Translations under genes and position numbers: made by a program
DNA from: Desulfovibrio sp.
GTDB taxonomy: Bacteria > Desulfobacterota > Desulfovibrionia > Desulfovibrionales > Desulfovibrionaceae
Length of the DNA stretch: 64,000 nt
Direction: 5' to 3'
Assembly: GCF_034006445.1 (NCBI RefSeq)
Contig: NZ_JAVESS010000005.1
Coordinates: forward strand, 107,144-171,143
The notes under the pieces: model-generated
Told to the model about the DNA's origin: nothing
Database searches by the model: none
What the model saw: only the letters and a program-made list of their open reading frames with translations
Shown here: in pieces, positions 51,208 to 60,152 of the stretch
How the letters are laid out: each line of letters opens with the position of its first letter
Position numbering within the stretch: the stretch's first letter is position 1

Positions 51208-52599
51208 ATGATTTTTCCCATACTGCACATTCCGGGTGTTGGCGATGGCATGACCATCGCCATGGACGCCGTGCTGCACGTCGTCATAAGTCACGGTCTG
51301 GCCATTGGCTTCATGACCATGCTGATCCTTTTTCAAACCATGACGTACGCGGGCAAGGGGCCGCACTGGGCGCGCATCAGCCGCAGCCTGCTGGGCCCGG
51401 CGGTGGTGGTCATCACTTCCGTGGGCGCGGTGACGGGCGTGGGCATCTGGTTCATCACCGGCATTCTCGCGCCAGAGGGCATAGGCTCGCTTATCCACCT
51501 CTTTTTCTGGCCCTGGTTCATCGAGTGGGGGGCCTTTACCTCTGAAGTTATCCTGCTGCTTTTTTACTACTATCTGTGGGACAGGCTGGCGGAGAAACAT
51601 CCCGGCCGTCTGACCGCCCTGGGGTGGGGCTATGTGACCATGGCCGTCATCTCGGCCATCCTTATCTCGGGTATTCTGGGCTTCATGCTCACGCCTGCCG
51701 GCTGGCCCTGGGGACAGACTTTTGATCAGGCTTACTACAACCCCACCTTTGCGCCGCAAGTGTTTTTGCGGCTGGCTGGCGGGCTTGCCATAGGCTCGCT
51801 GCTGCTGACAGCCTGGATAGCCTGGCGCTTCAAGGGCACGCGGGAGGAGCGGGGCAGCGCCCTGCGGCTCGCGGGCGGCGTTTTTCTTGGCTGTGTGGCC
51901 GTGGGCGCGGTCAGCGCGTGGGTGTACTTCTCGCGCGTGCCCATGACCTTTCTCACCCACTGGAAGTTCGCAGTGGCAACGTCCTACATGTCGCAGAAGC
52001 CGGACTTTCTGCCCGCCCTCAATGCCGTTGCGGTGGGGGTGCTTTGCCTCACCGGGCTGGTCGCCGTACTGCGCTGGCCGGTGGTATGCCGCATTCTCTG
52101 CATCCCGGCTATCCTGCTCAGCGTGTTTATGGTGATGGAATTCGAGCGCATACGTGAATTCGTGCGCGGGCCGTATCTGCTGCCCGGATATATGTACGCC
52201 AACCAGGTGCCGCTGGCGGAAAAGCTGGCGGTTGACGAAACCAAGGCAAGCTATCTGCCGCGTATGCGCTGGGTGGACGACAACGGTACGCTGCCGCCGG
52301 ACATGGTGGCGGGCAAGGCGCTGTTTGCCGCCAACTGCGGCGTGTGCCACACCACGGTCAAGGGCGGGCTGAACAATATCGGCATCCGTGTGGCCGGGCG
52401 CACCCTGGACAGCCTCAACGCCATTGTGTCCATTACGGAAAACCTCGGCCCCTTCATGACGCCCTTTACCGGGTCTGAGCCGGAGCGCCTGCTGCTGGCC
52501 AGCTACATTTACATGCTCGGAAAAGAGCAGGGCTATATCAAGATACCGCAGGCGCCGAAAGCTCCGGCAGCCCAGGCGGCGGCCAGGGAGGCGAAATAG
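51208..52599 (+). CDS. CydA-like membrane cytochrome b with fused C-terminal haem c domain
   Basis: 463 residues. About eight to nine helices in the first 330 residues, then a periplasmic domain with one haem c site CGVCH (377-381) and a PFT..MLG-type end. By eye the helices align with cytochrome bd subunit I: H29 with CydA H19, FIEWGAFTSEVILL.. and WDRL (E106, E113) with the CydA segment holding E99/E107, and GFMLTPAGWPW with LVANGWMQNP. The CydA quinol Q-loop and GRQPW motif are missing. So it looks like a bd-superfamily relative wired to haem c, not a normal oxidase. Family placement is inference. Confidence 0.75.
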   Translation: MIFPILHIPGVGDGMTIAMDAVLHVVISHGLAIGFMTMLILFQTMTYAGKGPHWARISRSLLGPAVVVITSVGAVTGVGIWFITGILAPEGIGSLIHLFFWPWFIEWGAFTSEVILLLFYYYLWDRLAEKHPGRLTALGWGYVTMAVISAILISGILGFMLTPAGWPWGQTFDQAYYNPTFAPQVFLRLAGGLAIGSLLLTAWIAWRFKGTREERGSALRLAGGVFLGCVAVGAVSAWVYFSRVPMTFLTHWKFAVATSYMSQKPDFLPALNAVAVGVLCLTGLVAVLRWPVVCRILCIPAILLSVFMVMEFERIREFVRGPYLLPGYMYANQVPLAEKLAVDETKASYLPRMRWVDDNGTLPPDMVAGKALFAANCGVCHTTVKGGLNNIGIRVAGRTLDSLNAIVSITENLGPFMTPFTGSEPERLLLASYIYMLGKEQGYIKIPQAPKAPAAQAAAREAK

Positions 52600-52601
52600 C
52601 C

Positions 52602-54191
52602 ATGAACAAATGGACTGATCTCTTCCTCCTGCATCCCCTGCCCGAGGGCTGGCTCAACGGCCTGCTTTTTGTGACCTTTGGCCTGCACCTGCTGTTTGCC
52701 CTGCTTATTGTGGGCACGGCCGTGCTGGGATTTGTGTTCTTTTTGCAGGACTGGCTGGACAATGATCAGCCGGGCCAGCACTGGAACAGCAAGTTCCTGC
52801 ACACCCACCTGGGACTCAAAAGTCTGGCTGTGGTGCTTGGCATTGCGCCTCTGCTGCTCATACAGATCCGCTATTCCTACTCCTTCTTCACGGCCACGGG
52901 GCTTTTCGCCTATGCGTGGCTGGCGGTGATACCCCTGCTGATCGTGGCCTTTCTGCTTATTGACGGCTTTAACCATTCAATGACGAGCCGCGCCTGGCTG
53001 GCCATGATCTGCGGCGTCATCGGCGTGGGAGCCCTGCTTACGGTGCCTGCCATCTTTACCGGGGCGCTGGCGCTGATGGAGCGGCATGCCCTGTGGGCGC
53101 AGTTCGGGCAGTCGGGCGGACAGGATTTCGCCACCTTGCCCGCCCTGGGGCCGCACTGGCTGTTGCGCTATCTGCATGTCATCGGCGCGGCTCTTGTGCT
53201 TGGCGCGGCCTTTCAGCTCTTTTTCTCCACAAGGAACAATCCGGAGAAAACCCCGCGCCTGCGGAGCTGGATTTTCGGCGCTACCCTTGCGCAGATACTC
53301 ATAGGCATTCCGCTGCTGTTCACTGTGGCCGCAGAGCTTACCTGGATCATCGTTGCGGCGCTTACGGTGGGCGCGACGGCTGCCCTGCTGGTCTTGTGGG
53401 TGCTGCGTCCCCGCCAGTCCGCTTCGGAACCGGCCCCAAGGCCCGTGCCGCTGCCCGCGCCGCGCAGTCTGCTCTGGCTGCTGCCCCTGGCCTTTGCGGC
53501 CATGCTGGTGGGCCGCCAGTTCATACAGGACGGGGCCATGAATCCCCTTCAGGCCGCCAACGACGCCTACCGCGCCGAGCGGGCCAAGACCATGGATCCT
53601 TTCCGTCAGCCTTCGCTGGACGCCTACGCCTTCAAGCTCAAGACCGTGTATGACAACGGCGACGTCATTTACGATCAGGCCTGCGCGCCCTGTCATGGTC
53701 TGGAAGGCAAGGGCGACGGCCCCGCAGCCAGGCAGCTGATTATACCTGCCGAGCATGTGGCCGACATCCGGGCCAACAGGGAATACGTCTACACCCTGGT
53801 GCGGGACGGGGTGCCCGGTTCCGGCATGCCGTACTTCCGCCTGTATGACCGCGAAAAGATCGAGATGGTGCTGGACGCCATGGGCAAGCGCTTTGGCATG
53901 TTCGGCAAGACCGATGTGCCGCAGGACCGCGAGCCGGAGAGCGACGCCATGATCGTATGGGCTGAAACCTGCTCTGTCTGCCACGGCGTGGAGGGCGAGA
54001 TCACCGCTTTCGGGCATACCCTGCTGCCCCCGCCGCCGGATTTGCAGCAGTACACCATGACCCATTCCCGTGCGCTTGAGGTCATCACCAACGGCTACCC
54101 CGGCACGGTCATGCCGCCATTCCGCCACCTGCCCCAGGAAGTGCTGGAGGATCTGACCGTCATCAGCAATACCTTCAGGGCGGTGAAGTAA
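52602..54191 (+). CDS. Membrane cytochrome with two C-terminal haem c domains
   Basis: 529 residues. About eight helices in residues 18-320 (for example LLFVTFGLHLLFALLIVGTA, LIQIRYSYSFFTATGLFAYA), one more near 290-305, then two cytochrome c domains with CAPCH (361-365) and CSVCH (457-461), each with a downstream Met segment (SGMPYF, TVMPPF). Several His in helices (H29 region, HTHLGLKS, HVIGAALVLG) could bind haem b. It overlaps in role with the preceding gene and likely forms a heterodimer with it, giving five c haems in the complex. No close named family comes to mind. Confidence 0.75.
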   Translation: MNKWTDLFLLHPLPEGWLNGLLFVTFGLHLLFALLIVGTAVLGFVFFLQDWLDNDQPGQHWNSKFLHTHLGLKSLAVVLGIAPLLLIQIRYSYSFFTATGLFAYAWLAVIPLLIVAFLLIDGFNHSMTSRAWLAMICGVIGVGALLTVPAIFTGALALMERHALWAQFGQSGGQDFATLPALGPHWLLRYLHVIGAALVLGAAFQLFFSTRNNPEKTPRLRSWIFGATLAQILIGIPLLFTVAAELTWIIVAALTVGATAALLVLWVLRPRQSASEPAPRPVPLPAPRSLLWLLPLAFAAMLVGRQFIQDGAMNPLQAANDAYRAERAKTMDPFRQPSLDAYAFKLKTVYDNGDVIYDQACAPCHGLEGKGDGPAARQLIIPAEHVADIRANREYVYTLVRDGVPGSGMPYFRLYDREKIEMVLDAMGKRFGMFGKTDVPQDREPESDAMIVWAETCSVCHGVEGEITAFGHTLLPPPPDLQQYTMTHSRALEVITNGYPGTVMPPFRHLPQEVLEDLTVISNTFRAVK

Positions 54192-54207
54192 GCGTTTGGA
54201 ATACCTT

Positions 54208-54238
54208 GGGCCGTTGGCGGTAAAGTCGCCAACGGCCC
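54208..54238. terminator. Hairpin after the cytochrome operon
   Basis: GGGCCGTTGGCG pairs perfectly with CGCCAACGGCCC, 7-nt loop. No T-run; perhaps an mRNA end stabiliser. Confidence 0.55.
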
Positions 54239-54439
54239 GAAGAACCGGAGTCAACAGACTCGGAGGCGGGCCATAAATCGGCCAGCTGACGGGCCAGCCA
54301 GACGGATATGGCGTCATGGGCGCATGGAATGAAAACCGCGCGGTCTGACGCAGTGTGGAGGTCGGGAGCGCCCGTCCGCCGCATCCGCATCCGCCGGAAG
54401 GACGGTATTCACAAAAGCGCGCGCAAAAAAGAAAAGAAA
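54239..54439. other. Convergent gap, no feature
   Basis: Two hundred bases between two hairpins, part of a 330-bp gap. Nothing recognisable. Confidence 0.5.
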
Positions 54440-54475
54440 ACTGCCCGAAGGCGTCATCCTTCGGGCAGTCTTTTT
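54440..54475. terminator. Bidirectional terminator between the cytochrome operon and the VUT gene
   Basis: ACTGCCCGAAGG / CCTTCGGGCAGT, 12 pairs, 6-nt loop, followed by CTTTTT on the plus strand and TTTTCTTTTC on the minus strand. Confidence 0.9.
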
Positions 54476-54521
54476 ATGATACTGGTTGGCAAGGCGGCAG
54501 AAGCCGTGCCGATGGCTCAGT

Positions 54522-55046
54522 TCAGGATTCCAGCCCCATGGCGTATTCGCGCTGTTCGCGGCGGCGTACCAGCCAGAAGACCAGCAACGCGCCCAGCAGT
54601 TTGCTGACGCTCATGGTTATGATGGACCAGGGCGTGGCAAGGCCGATGATGAGCAGAAAGACGACGCTGTCCAGAGGCGCGCCCACAAGGCTTGAAATGA
54701 GTATGCGCTGCGAAAAGGGGCGGTTGGTAAAGGTAAACAGCGCCCAGTCGCCCAGTTCGCCCATGGCGAAGGCGGCGGCGCTGGCCAGCGCAAGCTGGGG
54801 AGTGGCCATGTACCAGCTTATGACGCAGCCCACCAGCATGGCCCACAGCACCTGATGGCCAACGCGGCGCTGCGCATAGTCGCGCACCACGAAAATAAAG
54901 CCCACTATCAGCGACAGCGGGGCCCACATCTCGCCATTGGGCAGTTCAATCAGGGGCGTGACGGCAAAGGCGTAGTTCACGCCTACAATAAGCGCCATGT
55001 AGGTAAAGAGAGTAAACATGGCCGCGAGAGTAAGCGTTGGCGGCAT
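54522..55046 (-). CDS. VUT-family (queuosine precursor) transporter
   Basis: 174 residues, about six helices. Matches the YhhQ/VUT pattern: an early helix, PNGEMWAPLSLIVGFIFVVRDYAQRRVG, ASAAAFAMGELGDWALFTFTN and SSLVGAPLDSVVF, the last two being conserved in this family of queuine/preQ import proteins. The start is uncertain: ATG 55046 fits the family length; no strong ribosome binding site is visible, and a preQ1 riboswitch was looked for upstream but not found. Divergent from era. Confidence 0.8.
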   Translation of the reverse strand: MPPTLTLAAMFTLFTYMALIVGVNYAFAVTPLIELPNGEMWAPLSLIVGFIFVVRDYAQRRVGHQVLWAMLVGCVISWYMATPQLALASAAAFAMGELGDWALFTFTNRPFSQRILISSLVGAPLDSVVFLLIIGLATPWSIITMSVSKLLGALLVFWLVRRREQREYAMGLES

Positions 55047-55305
55047 GTCCGTCAAGAGAAGCGCAAGAGAAGCGCGGCCGCAAAACACGCCGGGGCAGAG
55101 GATAAAATATTATAACAAGCTGCTATTTTTTGTGTTTTTAAGGCAGCAAAAGGCGTCCGCCACAGGGCGGCAAAACCCGCAAGCCAGGCTTGCGGCTTGA
55201 CCACAGCGCGCGGATATGGGACAGAAAAACAGTTTAGTATGTATCTAGAAAAATTCTGCGCCCTTTTGCGCGCACCGTAGGCCGGATCTTCGGCCAGGAG
55301 ATGTA

Positions 55306-56229
55306 ATGACCGACCTGCAATACCGTTGCGGCTGGGTGGCACTTATGGGGCCGCCCAATGCTGGCAAATCCACTTTGCTCAATTCCATTCTCGGGCAGAA
55401 GGTGACCATTGTCACACCCAAGCCGCAGACCACACGCAATCAGATCGTGGGCATCCACACCGATGCGGATTCCCAGATCATTTTTATGGATACTCCCGGT
55501 CTCACCCAGGTGCGTGGCCGCCTGAGCAAGACCATGATCCAGGCCGTATGGCAAAGCCTTGGGCAGGCCGACATCATCATGCCGGTGCTGGACGCCCATT
55601 TGTACATCCGTCACCCCGAATTCCTCGATCGCGATCTGGCCCCGGTGGCCCAGGCTCTGGCCAGTGATGACCGCCCGATGATCGTTGTGGTCAACAAGGT
55701 TGACCTCTTCAGCGACAAAAGCCGCATGCTGCCGCTGCTCACACGGCTGCACGAAATGTGGCCAAAGGCTGAAATATTCCCCGTGTCCGCCCTGCGCCGG
55801 GACGGCCTGGTCGACCTTGTGGCGCTTATCAATAAAAAGCTGCCCACGGGGGTTGCCCAGTTCCCCGAAGATCAGATATCCACCGCGCCCATGCGCTTCA
55901 TGACGGCGGAAATCATCCGCGAGAAGCTGTTTCTCCATCTGCGGCAGGAAGTTCCCTATTCCGTGGCTGTTGACGTGGAAAACTGGGAAGAAGACGAGGA
56001 GCGCGGGCAGACGGTCATTCATGCCACCATTTACGTGGCCCGCCCCATGCACAAGGCCATGGTCATCGGCCGGGCCGGGCAGTCCATCAAGGCCATCGGC
56101 ACCGAGGCCCGCAAGGACATTCAGACGCTGGTGGGCGGCAAGGTGCATCTGGAGCTTTGGGTCAAGGTGCGCGAGCACTGGACTGAAGACGCGGCCTTTT
56201 TGCGCGACATCGGCATGATGGCGGAGTAG
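55306..56229 (+). CDS. era: GTPase Era
   Basis: 307 residues. GTPase domain with [19 protein letters not shown] (G1), effector-region [13 protein letters not shown] (G3) and VNKVD (G4); C-terminal KH domain (about 205-300) with [20 protein letters not shown]. Binds the 3' end of 16S rRNA in 30S maturation. AGGAG lies 6 bp before the ATG. Followed after 2 bp by the YggS gene. Confidence 0.98.
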   Translation: MTDLQYRCGWVALMGPPNAGKSTLLNSILGQKVTIVTPKPQTTRNQIVGIHTDADSQIIFMDTPGLTQVRGRLSKTMIQAVWQSLGQADIIMPVLDAHLYIRHPEFLDRDLAPVAQALASDDRPMIVVVNKVDLFSDKSRMLPLLTRLHEMWPKAEIFPVSALRRDGLVDLVALINKKLPTGVAQFPEDQISTAPMRFMTAEIIREKLFLHLRQEVPYSVAVDVENWEEDEERGQTVIHATIYVARPMHKAMVIGRAGQSIKAIGTEARKDIQTLVGGKVHLELWVKVREHWTEDAAFLRDIGMMAE

Positions 56230-56231
56230 CT

Positions 56232-56963
56232 ATGGATCTGCTGGAGCGTTACGGTCTTGTTTTGGACAGGCTGAACTCCGCCTGCGCCGCCGCAGGGCGG
56301 CCCAGGCAGGATGTGACCCTCATCGCCGTGTCCAAGCTGCACCCGGCGGGCGACGTGGCCGCAGTGGCCGCCGCTGGCCAGGTGGACTTTGGCGAAAACT
56401 ATGTGCAGGAGGCTTTGCAAAAGCGTGAAGATCTGGCGGCAGACGCCGGATCCGCCGCTCTTGCCGCTGGCATCCGCTGGCACATGATAGGGCATGTGCA
56501 AAGCCGCAAGGCCGCGCAGGTGGCCGGGGCCTTTGCCCTCATACACACGCTTGATTCTCGCAAGCTGGCGGACGGCCTTGAAAAGCGCATGGTCGATGCA
56601 GAAGGGCGGCAGCCAGTGCTTTTTGAGATAAATATCGCCTCCGAGCCGCAAAAAAGCGGCCTTATGCCTGCAGATTTACCGGCATTGACCGATTATGTAC
56701 TTGAGAGATGCCCGCACCTGGACGTGCAGGGTCTCATGTGTCTGCCCCCGGTTTTTGACGCCGGTGATGCGGCCCGTCCCCATTTTGCCCATCTGCGCGA
56801 ACTGCGTGACGGCCTGCGCCAGCATTCTGGCCTGCCCCTGCCCATTCTTTCCATGGGCATGAGCGGCGACTTTGAGGCCGCTGTGGCCGAAGGGGCGACG
56901 CTGGTACGCATAGGCACGGATATTTTCGGGCCGCGTCCGGCCAAAACGCCGCCTCTGGCATAG
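56232..56963 (+). CDS. YggS-family PLP-binding homeostasis protein
   Basis: 243 residues, single-domain alanine-racemase-like barrel. The PLP lysine is in LIAVSKLHP near residue 34; other marks are FGENYVQEAL, WHMIGHVQSRK, LFEINIASEPQKSG and LSMGMSGDFEAAVAEGATLVRIG. Family members keep PLP and amino/keto acid pools balanced. Translationally coupled to era. Its stop codon lies inside the sigma-54 promoter of the flagellar operon that follows. Confidence 0.95.
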   Translation: MDLLERYGLVLDRLNSACAAAGRPRQDVTLIAVSKLHPAGDVAAVAAAGQVDFGENYVQEALQKREDLAADAGSAALAAGIRWHMIGHVQSRKAAQVAGAFALIHTLDSRKLADGLEKRMVDAEGRQPVLFEINIASEPQKSGLMPADLPALTDYVLERCPHLDVQGLMCLPPVFDAGDAARPHFAHLRELRDGLRQHSGLPLPILSMGMSGDFEAAVAEGATLVRIGTDIFGPRPAKTPPLA

Positions 56964-56971
56964 TGTCTGCA
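56956..56971 (+). promoter_or_regulatory. Possible sigma-54 promoter of fliL-N-O-P-Q
   Basis: TGGCATAGTGTCTGCA: GG and GC at the right distance, three deviations from consensus. Predicted start near 56983, 130 bp before fliL. Confidence 0.45.
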
Positions 56972-57113
56972 ACAGTTTGCAACAGGCATTGAGGCCGGTT
57001 TTGCGGGCAGCGGCGTTTCGGGCCTCTTCGGGCTTTCCGAAGGCGCTCCCCTCCCGTGAACATGACGGCGGCGCGGCATGGCCGTGGCGCTGCAAAGGCC
57101 AACGGAGTTGATT

Positions 57114-57767
57114 ATGGCGGCCAAGGAAAAAGAAGCCCCGGCCCTGCCCGAGGGGGCGGTTGAAGTCCCCAAGAAAAAATCCCGGGTCAAGCGAATAGTC
57201 ATTATTTTGGCGATCTTGCTCATGACCTTGAGCGGCGCTGGAATCGGCGGCTACTGGTGGCTCTATCTGCGTACACCCTCCAGCAGTTCGGGCGCTCCTG
57301 CGTCCGATGCCGCTGGCGCGTCTGCCGCTGCGGGCCAGCCTGCGGGTTCGTCCCAGGCGGGCGGTCAGGGCGGCCAGGGCGGAGTATCCGCACAAGGTCA
57401 GTCTGGCGGCCAGGGCGCAGGCGGAGGCGACGGACGTATTGAACGGCAAAGCGACCTGCCCCGCAGCGGCGGCATGGTGCTGCCCCTGCCGTCCATTACC
57501 GTCAACCTGTCCGACCCTACCGGGCGGCGCTATCTCAAGATGGGTATGGAGGTGGAGGTCAACGCCGATGTTTCGGCTGCCCTTCAGGCCAACAACGCTC
57601 GCATCCGTGACGCCATCATCATGCTGCTTGCCGGTAAGAATTACGCGGACATATCCACCCCGGACGGCAAGGTGCTGCTCAAGGCCGAAGTGGCGGCGCG
57701 CCTTAACCAGATACTTGGGGCACAGCGCGTTATCCGCGTGTACTTTACGGACTTTGTGGTCGAATAG
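57114..57767 (+). CDS. fliL: FliL, flagellar basal body-associated protein
   Basis: 217 residues. Basic cytoplasmic N-terminus (KKKSRVKR), one helix (about 28-50, IVIILAILLMTLSGAGIGGYWW), a Gly/Gln/Ala/Ser linker of ~55 residues, and the C-terminal FliL domain (SITVNLSDPTGRRYLKMGMEVEVN ... IRDAIIMLLAGKNYADI ... RVIRVYFTDFVVE). It stabilises the stator around the motor. ATG 57114 with GGAG 7 bp upstream. The linker is low-complexity. First gene of an export/switch block; a second FliL-like gene starts the window. Confidence 0.92.
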   Translation: MAAKEKEAPALPEGAVEVPKKKSRVKRIVIILAILLMTLSGAGIGGYWWLYLRTPSSSSGAPASDAAGASAAAGQPAGSSQAGGQGGQGGVSAQGQSGGQGAGGGDGRIERQSDLPRSGGMVLPLPSITVNLSDPTGRRYLKMGMEVEVNADVSAALQANNARIRDAIIMLLAGKNYADISTPDGKVLLKAEVAARLNQILGAQRVIRVYFTDFVVE

Positions 57768-57844
57768 CTTTTTGCGCGGCTTCGCCGCATGGCCAACGCC
57801 CCGGACGCACACACGCCCGCGGCAGGAAGACAACGAGGTGACCT

Positions 57845-58420
57845 ATGTCGCAGGAAGATCAGGACGCTTTAGCCGCCCAGTGGGAAGCCGAACTCGCCAA
57901 GGAGTCTGATGCAGCCGGAGATTCCGGCGGCACGGCTGAAGCCGCCGCCCCGACGGCAACGCCGCCCGCTGGCGACGACGCGCAGCGCCAGGCCGATGAG
58001 GCGTTGGCAGCCCAGTGGGCCGCCAGCATGGCCAAGGAAGAGGACTCTCCTGGGCACCAGTCCTTTGGCGGGGCCGGGGCTGGCATGGGCGGCCATGCGA
58101 CCGAGGCCCATTTCAAGGATATGACGGAGATGGCCCGGCAGCCAGCCGACAACAAACTCAAGCGGGAACTGGACTTTATTCTGGACATTCCGCTGGACGT
58201 TTCGGCCGAGCTTGGACGCACCCGCCTGCTCATCAACGAACTGCTGCAACTGGGGCAGGGTTCGGTGGTGGAACTGAACAAGCTTGCCGGCGAGCCGCTG
58301 GAAGTCTACGTCAACGGCAAACTCGTGGCGCGCGGCGAAGCCGTGGTCATCAACGAAAAGTTTGGCGTGCGCCTTACCGACATCATCAGTCCCATTGAAA
58401 GGGTGAAACAGCTTGGCTAG
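57845..58420 (+). CDS. fliN: FliN, flagellar motor switch protein with duplicated N-terminal motif
   Basis: 191 residues. The C-terminal ~85 form the FliN/SpoA domain (LDFILDIPLDVSAELGRTRL ... VVELNKLAGEPLEVYVNGKL ... VVINEKFGVRLTDI), part of the C-ring and export cargo dock. The first ~105 residues are an Ala/Glu-rich extension with two copies of one motif: SQEDQDALAAQWEAELAKE (2-20) and RQADEALAAQWAASMAKEE (49-67). The motif recalls the SQEEIDALL peptide at the FliM/FliY N-terminus that binds phosphorylated CheY. fliO starts 8 bp inside its end. Confidence 0.93.
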   Translation: MSQEDQDALAAQWEAELAKESDAAGDSGGTAEAAAPTATPPAGDDAQRQADEALAAQWAASMAKEEDSPGHQSFGGAGAGMGGHATEAHFKDMTEMARQPADNKLKRELDFILDIPLDVSAELGRTRLLINELLQLGQGSVVELNKLAGEPLEVYVNGKLVARGEAVVINEKFGVRLTDIISPIERVKQLG

Positions 58421-59078
58421 CCTTGCACATGCCGCAGCACATGTCGCAGAACATGTAGTTGCCCAGGCCGCGACGGGCGGCCCGGTCTCTTCGACGCTGC
58501 CCGCAACGGGCGGATCGGGGTCGGCGGTGCGCGGCGTGGTGGAGCAGGGTGCGGCAGCGTTGCCGCACGGGCTGGACAGGGCGGTGGAAAACGCCGTTGA
58601 ACTGACACGCCAGGGGCTTGGCGCTGCCGCGCAGGCGGCGGGCCGCTTTGCCGACACCCTTGCTGACAACCTTGACGGCGGTTTGGCCGGGCAGGCCGCA
58701 GCCAGGGCGGCTGAACACGGCACGGGCCTTGGGGGAAGCTCCTTTTCCTGGGGCGGCTACGCGCAGGCCGTGGGCATACTGTTTTTGCTGGTTGCCCTGT
58801 TGTGGCTGGTGGTCTGGGTGGTGCGCCGCTTTGGCAAGTTCAATTTTCTGCCGCGTCCGGGGGCGCTGCCCAAGGGCGCTCTGGTTATGGAGGCTCAGTT
58901 GCCGCTTGGCCCCCGCAAAGGGCTTATGGTGGTACGCTTCTTGAATAGAAGGCTGTTGCTGGGAGTGACCGACCAGCACATAACCCTTCTGACAGAGGAG
59001 CAGGCGCAGCATGAGCCGCAGGACAAAAATTTTCAACACATCATGGAAGAAGCCGCTCGCAGTACTGACAGCCGCTAG
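58413..59078 (+). CDS. fliO: FliO, flagellar export apparatus assembly protein
   Basis: 221 residues. Long Ala/Gly-rich N-terminal part (~110 residues), one helix (about 115-135, AVGILFLLVALLWLVVWVV), then the conserved cytoplasmic part FNFLPRPGALPKGALVMEAQLPLGPRKGLMVVRF typical of FliO. Helps assemble the FliP pore. It probably begins at TTG 58413, overlapping fliN by 8 bp; no ATG or GTG is available before the helix. It overlaps fliP by 68 bp. Confidence 0.85.
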   Translation: MASLAHAAAHVAEHVVAQAATGGPVSSTLPATGGSGSAVRGVVEQGAAALPHGLDRAVENAVELTRQGLGAAAQAAGRFADTLADNLDGGLAGQAAARAAEHGTGLGGSSFSWGGYAQAVGILFLLVALLWLVVWVVRRFGKFNFLPRPGALPKGALVMEAQLPLGPRKGLMVVRFLNRRLLLGVTDQHITLLTEEQAQHEPQDKNFQHIMEEAARSTDSR

Positions 59079-59805
59079 CCTTCTTTTTTTGCTGCCCCAT
59101 CTGGCCCATGCCGCCCAGGACATGGCCATGCCCACCTTGCAGCTCAGCCTTGCCGGCGGCGCGAAATCGCCGGAAAAAGTCTCGGTGCTGCTGGAAATTC
59201 TCTTTCTGCTCACCGTCCTTTCGGTGGCTCCCGCCATCATGCTCACGGTCACCAGCTTTACCCGCATCATCATCGTGTTCAGCTTTCTGCGTCAGGCCAT
59301 GGGCGTGCAGCAACTGCCGCCTACCCAGATACTGGCAAGCCTCGCCATTTTTATGACGGTGGTCATCATGTATCCCGTGGGCAAGCAGATCAACGACGAT
59401 GCCCTGCAGCCCTACCTCAGCGAACGCATGGACTACAAAGAAGCGCTGGACAAGGCGCAGGCCCCTCTGCGCACCTTCATGTTCAAGCATACGCGTGAAA
59501 AAGACCTCTCCATCTTCTATTCCATCAGCAAGATGGAAGCCCCAAGGAGCAAGGAGGAGGTTCCCACCATGCTGCTGGCGGCGGCCTACGTCATCAGCGA
59601 GCTGAAAACGGCCTTTACCATCGGCTTTCTCATCTACATTCCCTTTCTTGTCCTGGACATGGTCATTTCCAGCGTGCTGCTGGCCATGGGCATGATGATG
59701 CTGCCCCCCATGATGGTCTCCATGCCGTTCAAACTGCTGCTCTTTGTCATGGTTGACGGCTGGAACCTGCTGGTGGGCTCGCTGGTCAACAGCTTTTTGC
59801 TCTGA
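59011..59805 (+). CDS. fliP: FliP, flagellar export gate
   Basis: 264 residues with a cleavable signal peptide (about 1-34, LLFLLPHLAHAAQ), then four helices and the FliP signatures SFTRIIIVFSFLRQAMGVQQ (about 90-109), ELKTAFTIGFLIYIPFLVLD and MMMLPPMMVSMPFKLLLFVM. Forms the core pore with FliQ and FliR. GAGGAG lies 14 bp before the ATG inside fliO, which supports this start. Confidence 0.97.
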   Translation: MSRRTKIFNTSWKKPLAVLTAASLLFLLPHLAHAAQDMAMPTLQLSLAGGAKSPEKVSVLLEILFLLTVLSVAPAIMLTVTSFTRIIIVFSFLRQAMGVQQLPPTQILASLAIFMTVVIMYPVGKQINDDALQPYLSERMDYKEALDKAQAPLRTFMFKHTREKDLSIFYSISKMEAPRSKEEVPTMLLAAAYVISELKTAFTIGFLIYIPFLVLDMVISSVLLAMGMMMLPPMMVSMPFKLLLFVMVDGWNLLVGSLVNSFLL

Positions 59806-59882
59806 CGCAGGTCTGGCATCATTTTTGTAAGTATAGAGAGCCAGTTGTTGGCAGTGTCAAATTTTTCCGCGAGGGTAAGCCC

Positions 59883-60152
59883 ATGTCTCCTGATTTTGTC
59901 ATCGGTTTTGGCCGTCAGGCCATTGAACTGTGTCTCATGATGGCTTTGCCCATGCTTGCGGTGGGTCTGGGGGTGGGTGTGCTTGTGAGCGTCATTCAGG
60001 CCGCAACCCAGATTCAGGAAATGACCCTGACCTTTATTCCCAAGATCGTCTGCATGTTTCTGGCCCTGCTGGTGGCCCTGCCGTGGCTCATGGAGCGCAT
60101 GATAACCTTCACGCGCGACGTGTTTATCAATATCCCCAATTACGTACGGTAG
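59883..60152 (+). CDS. fliQ: FliQ, flagellar export gate
   Basis: 89 residues, two helices. SPDFVIGFGRQAIELCLMMALPML and GVLVSVIQAATQIQEMTLTFIPKIVCMF are the family hallmark. Completes the pore with FliP and FliR. GAGGG precedes the ATG. fliR, the usual next gene, is not here; a terminator follows. Confidence 0.97.
   Translation: MSPDFVIGFGRQAIELCLMMALPMLAVGLGVGVLVSVIQAATQIQEMTLTFIPKIVCMFLALLVALPWLMERMITFTRDVFINIPNYVR

Noticed and set aside
55047..55305. preQ1 riboswitch upstream of the VUT transporter
   Set aside because: No C-rich aptamer loop with the matching A-rich tail could be recognised.
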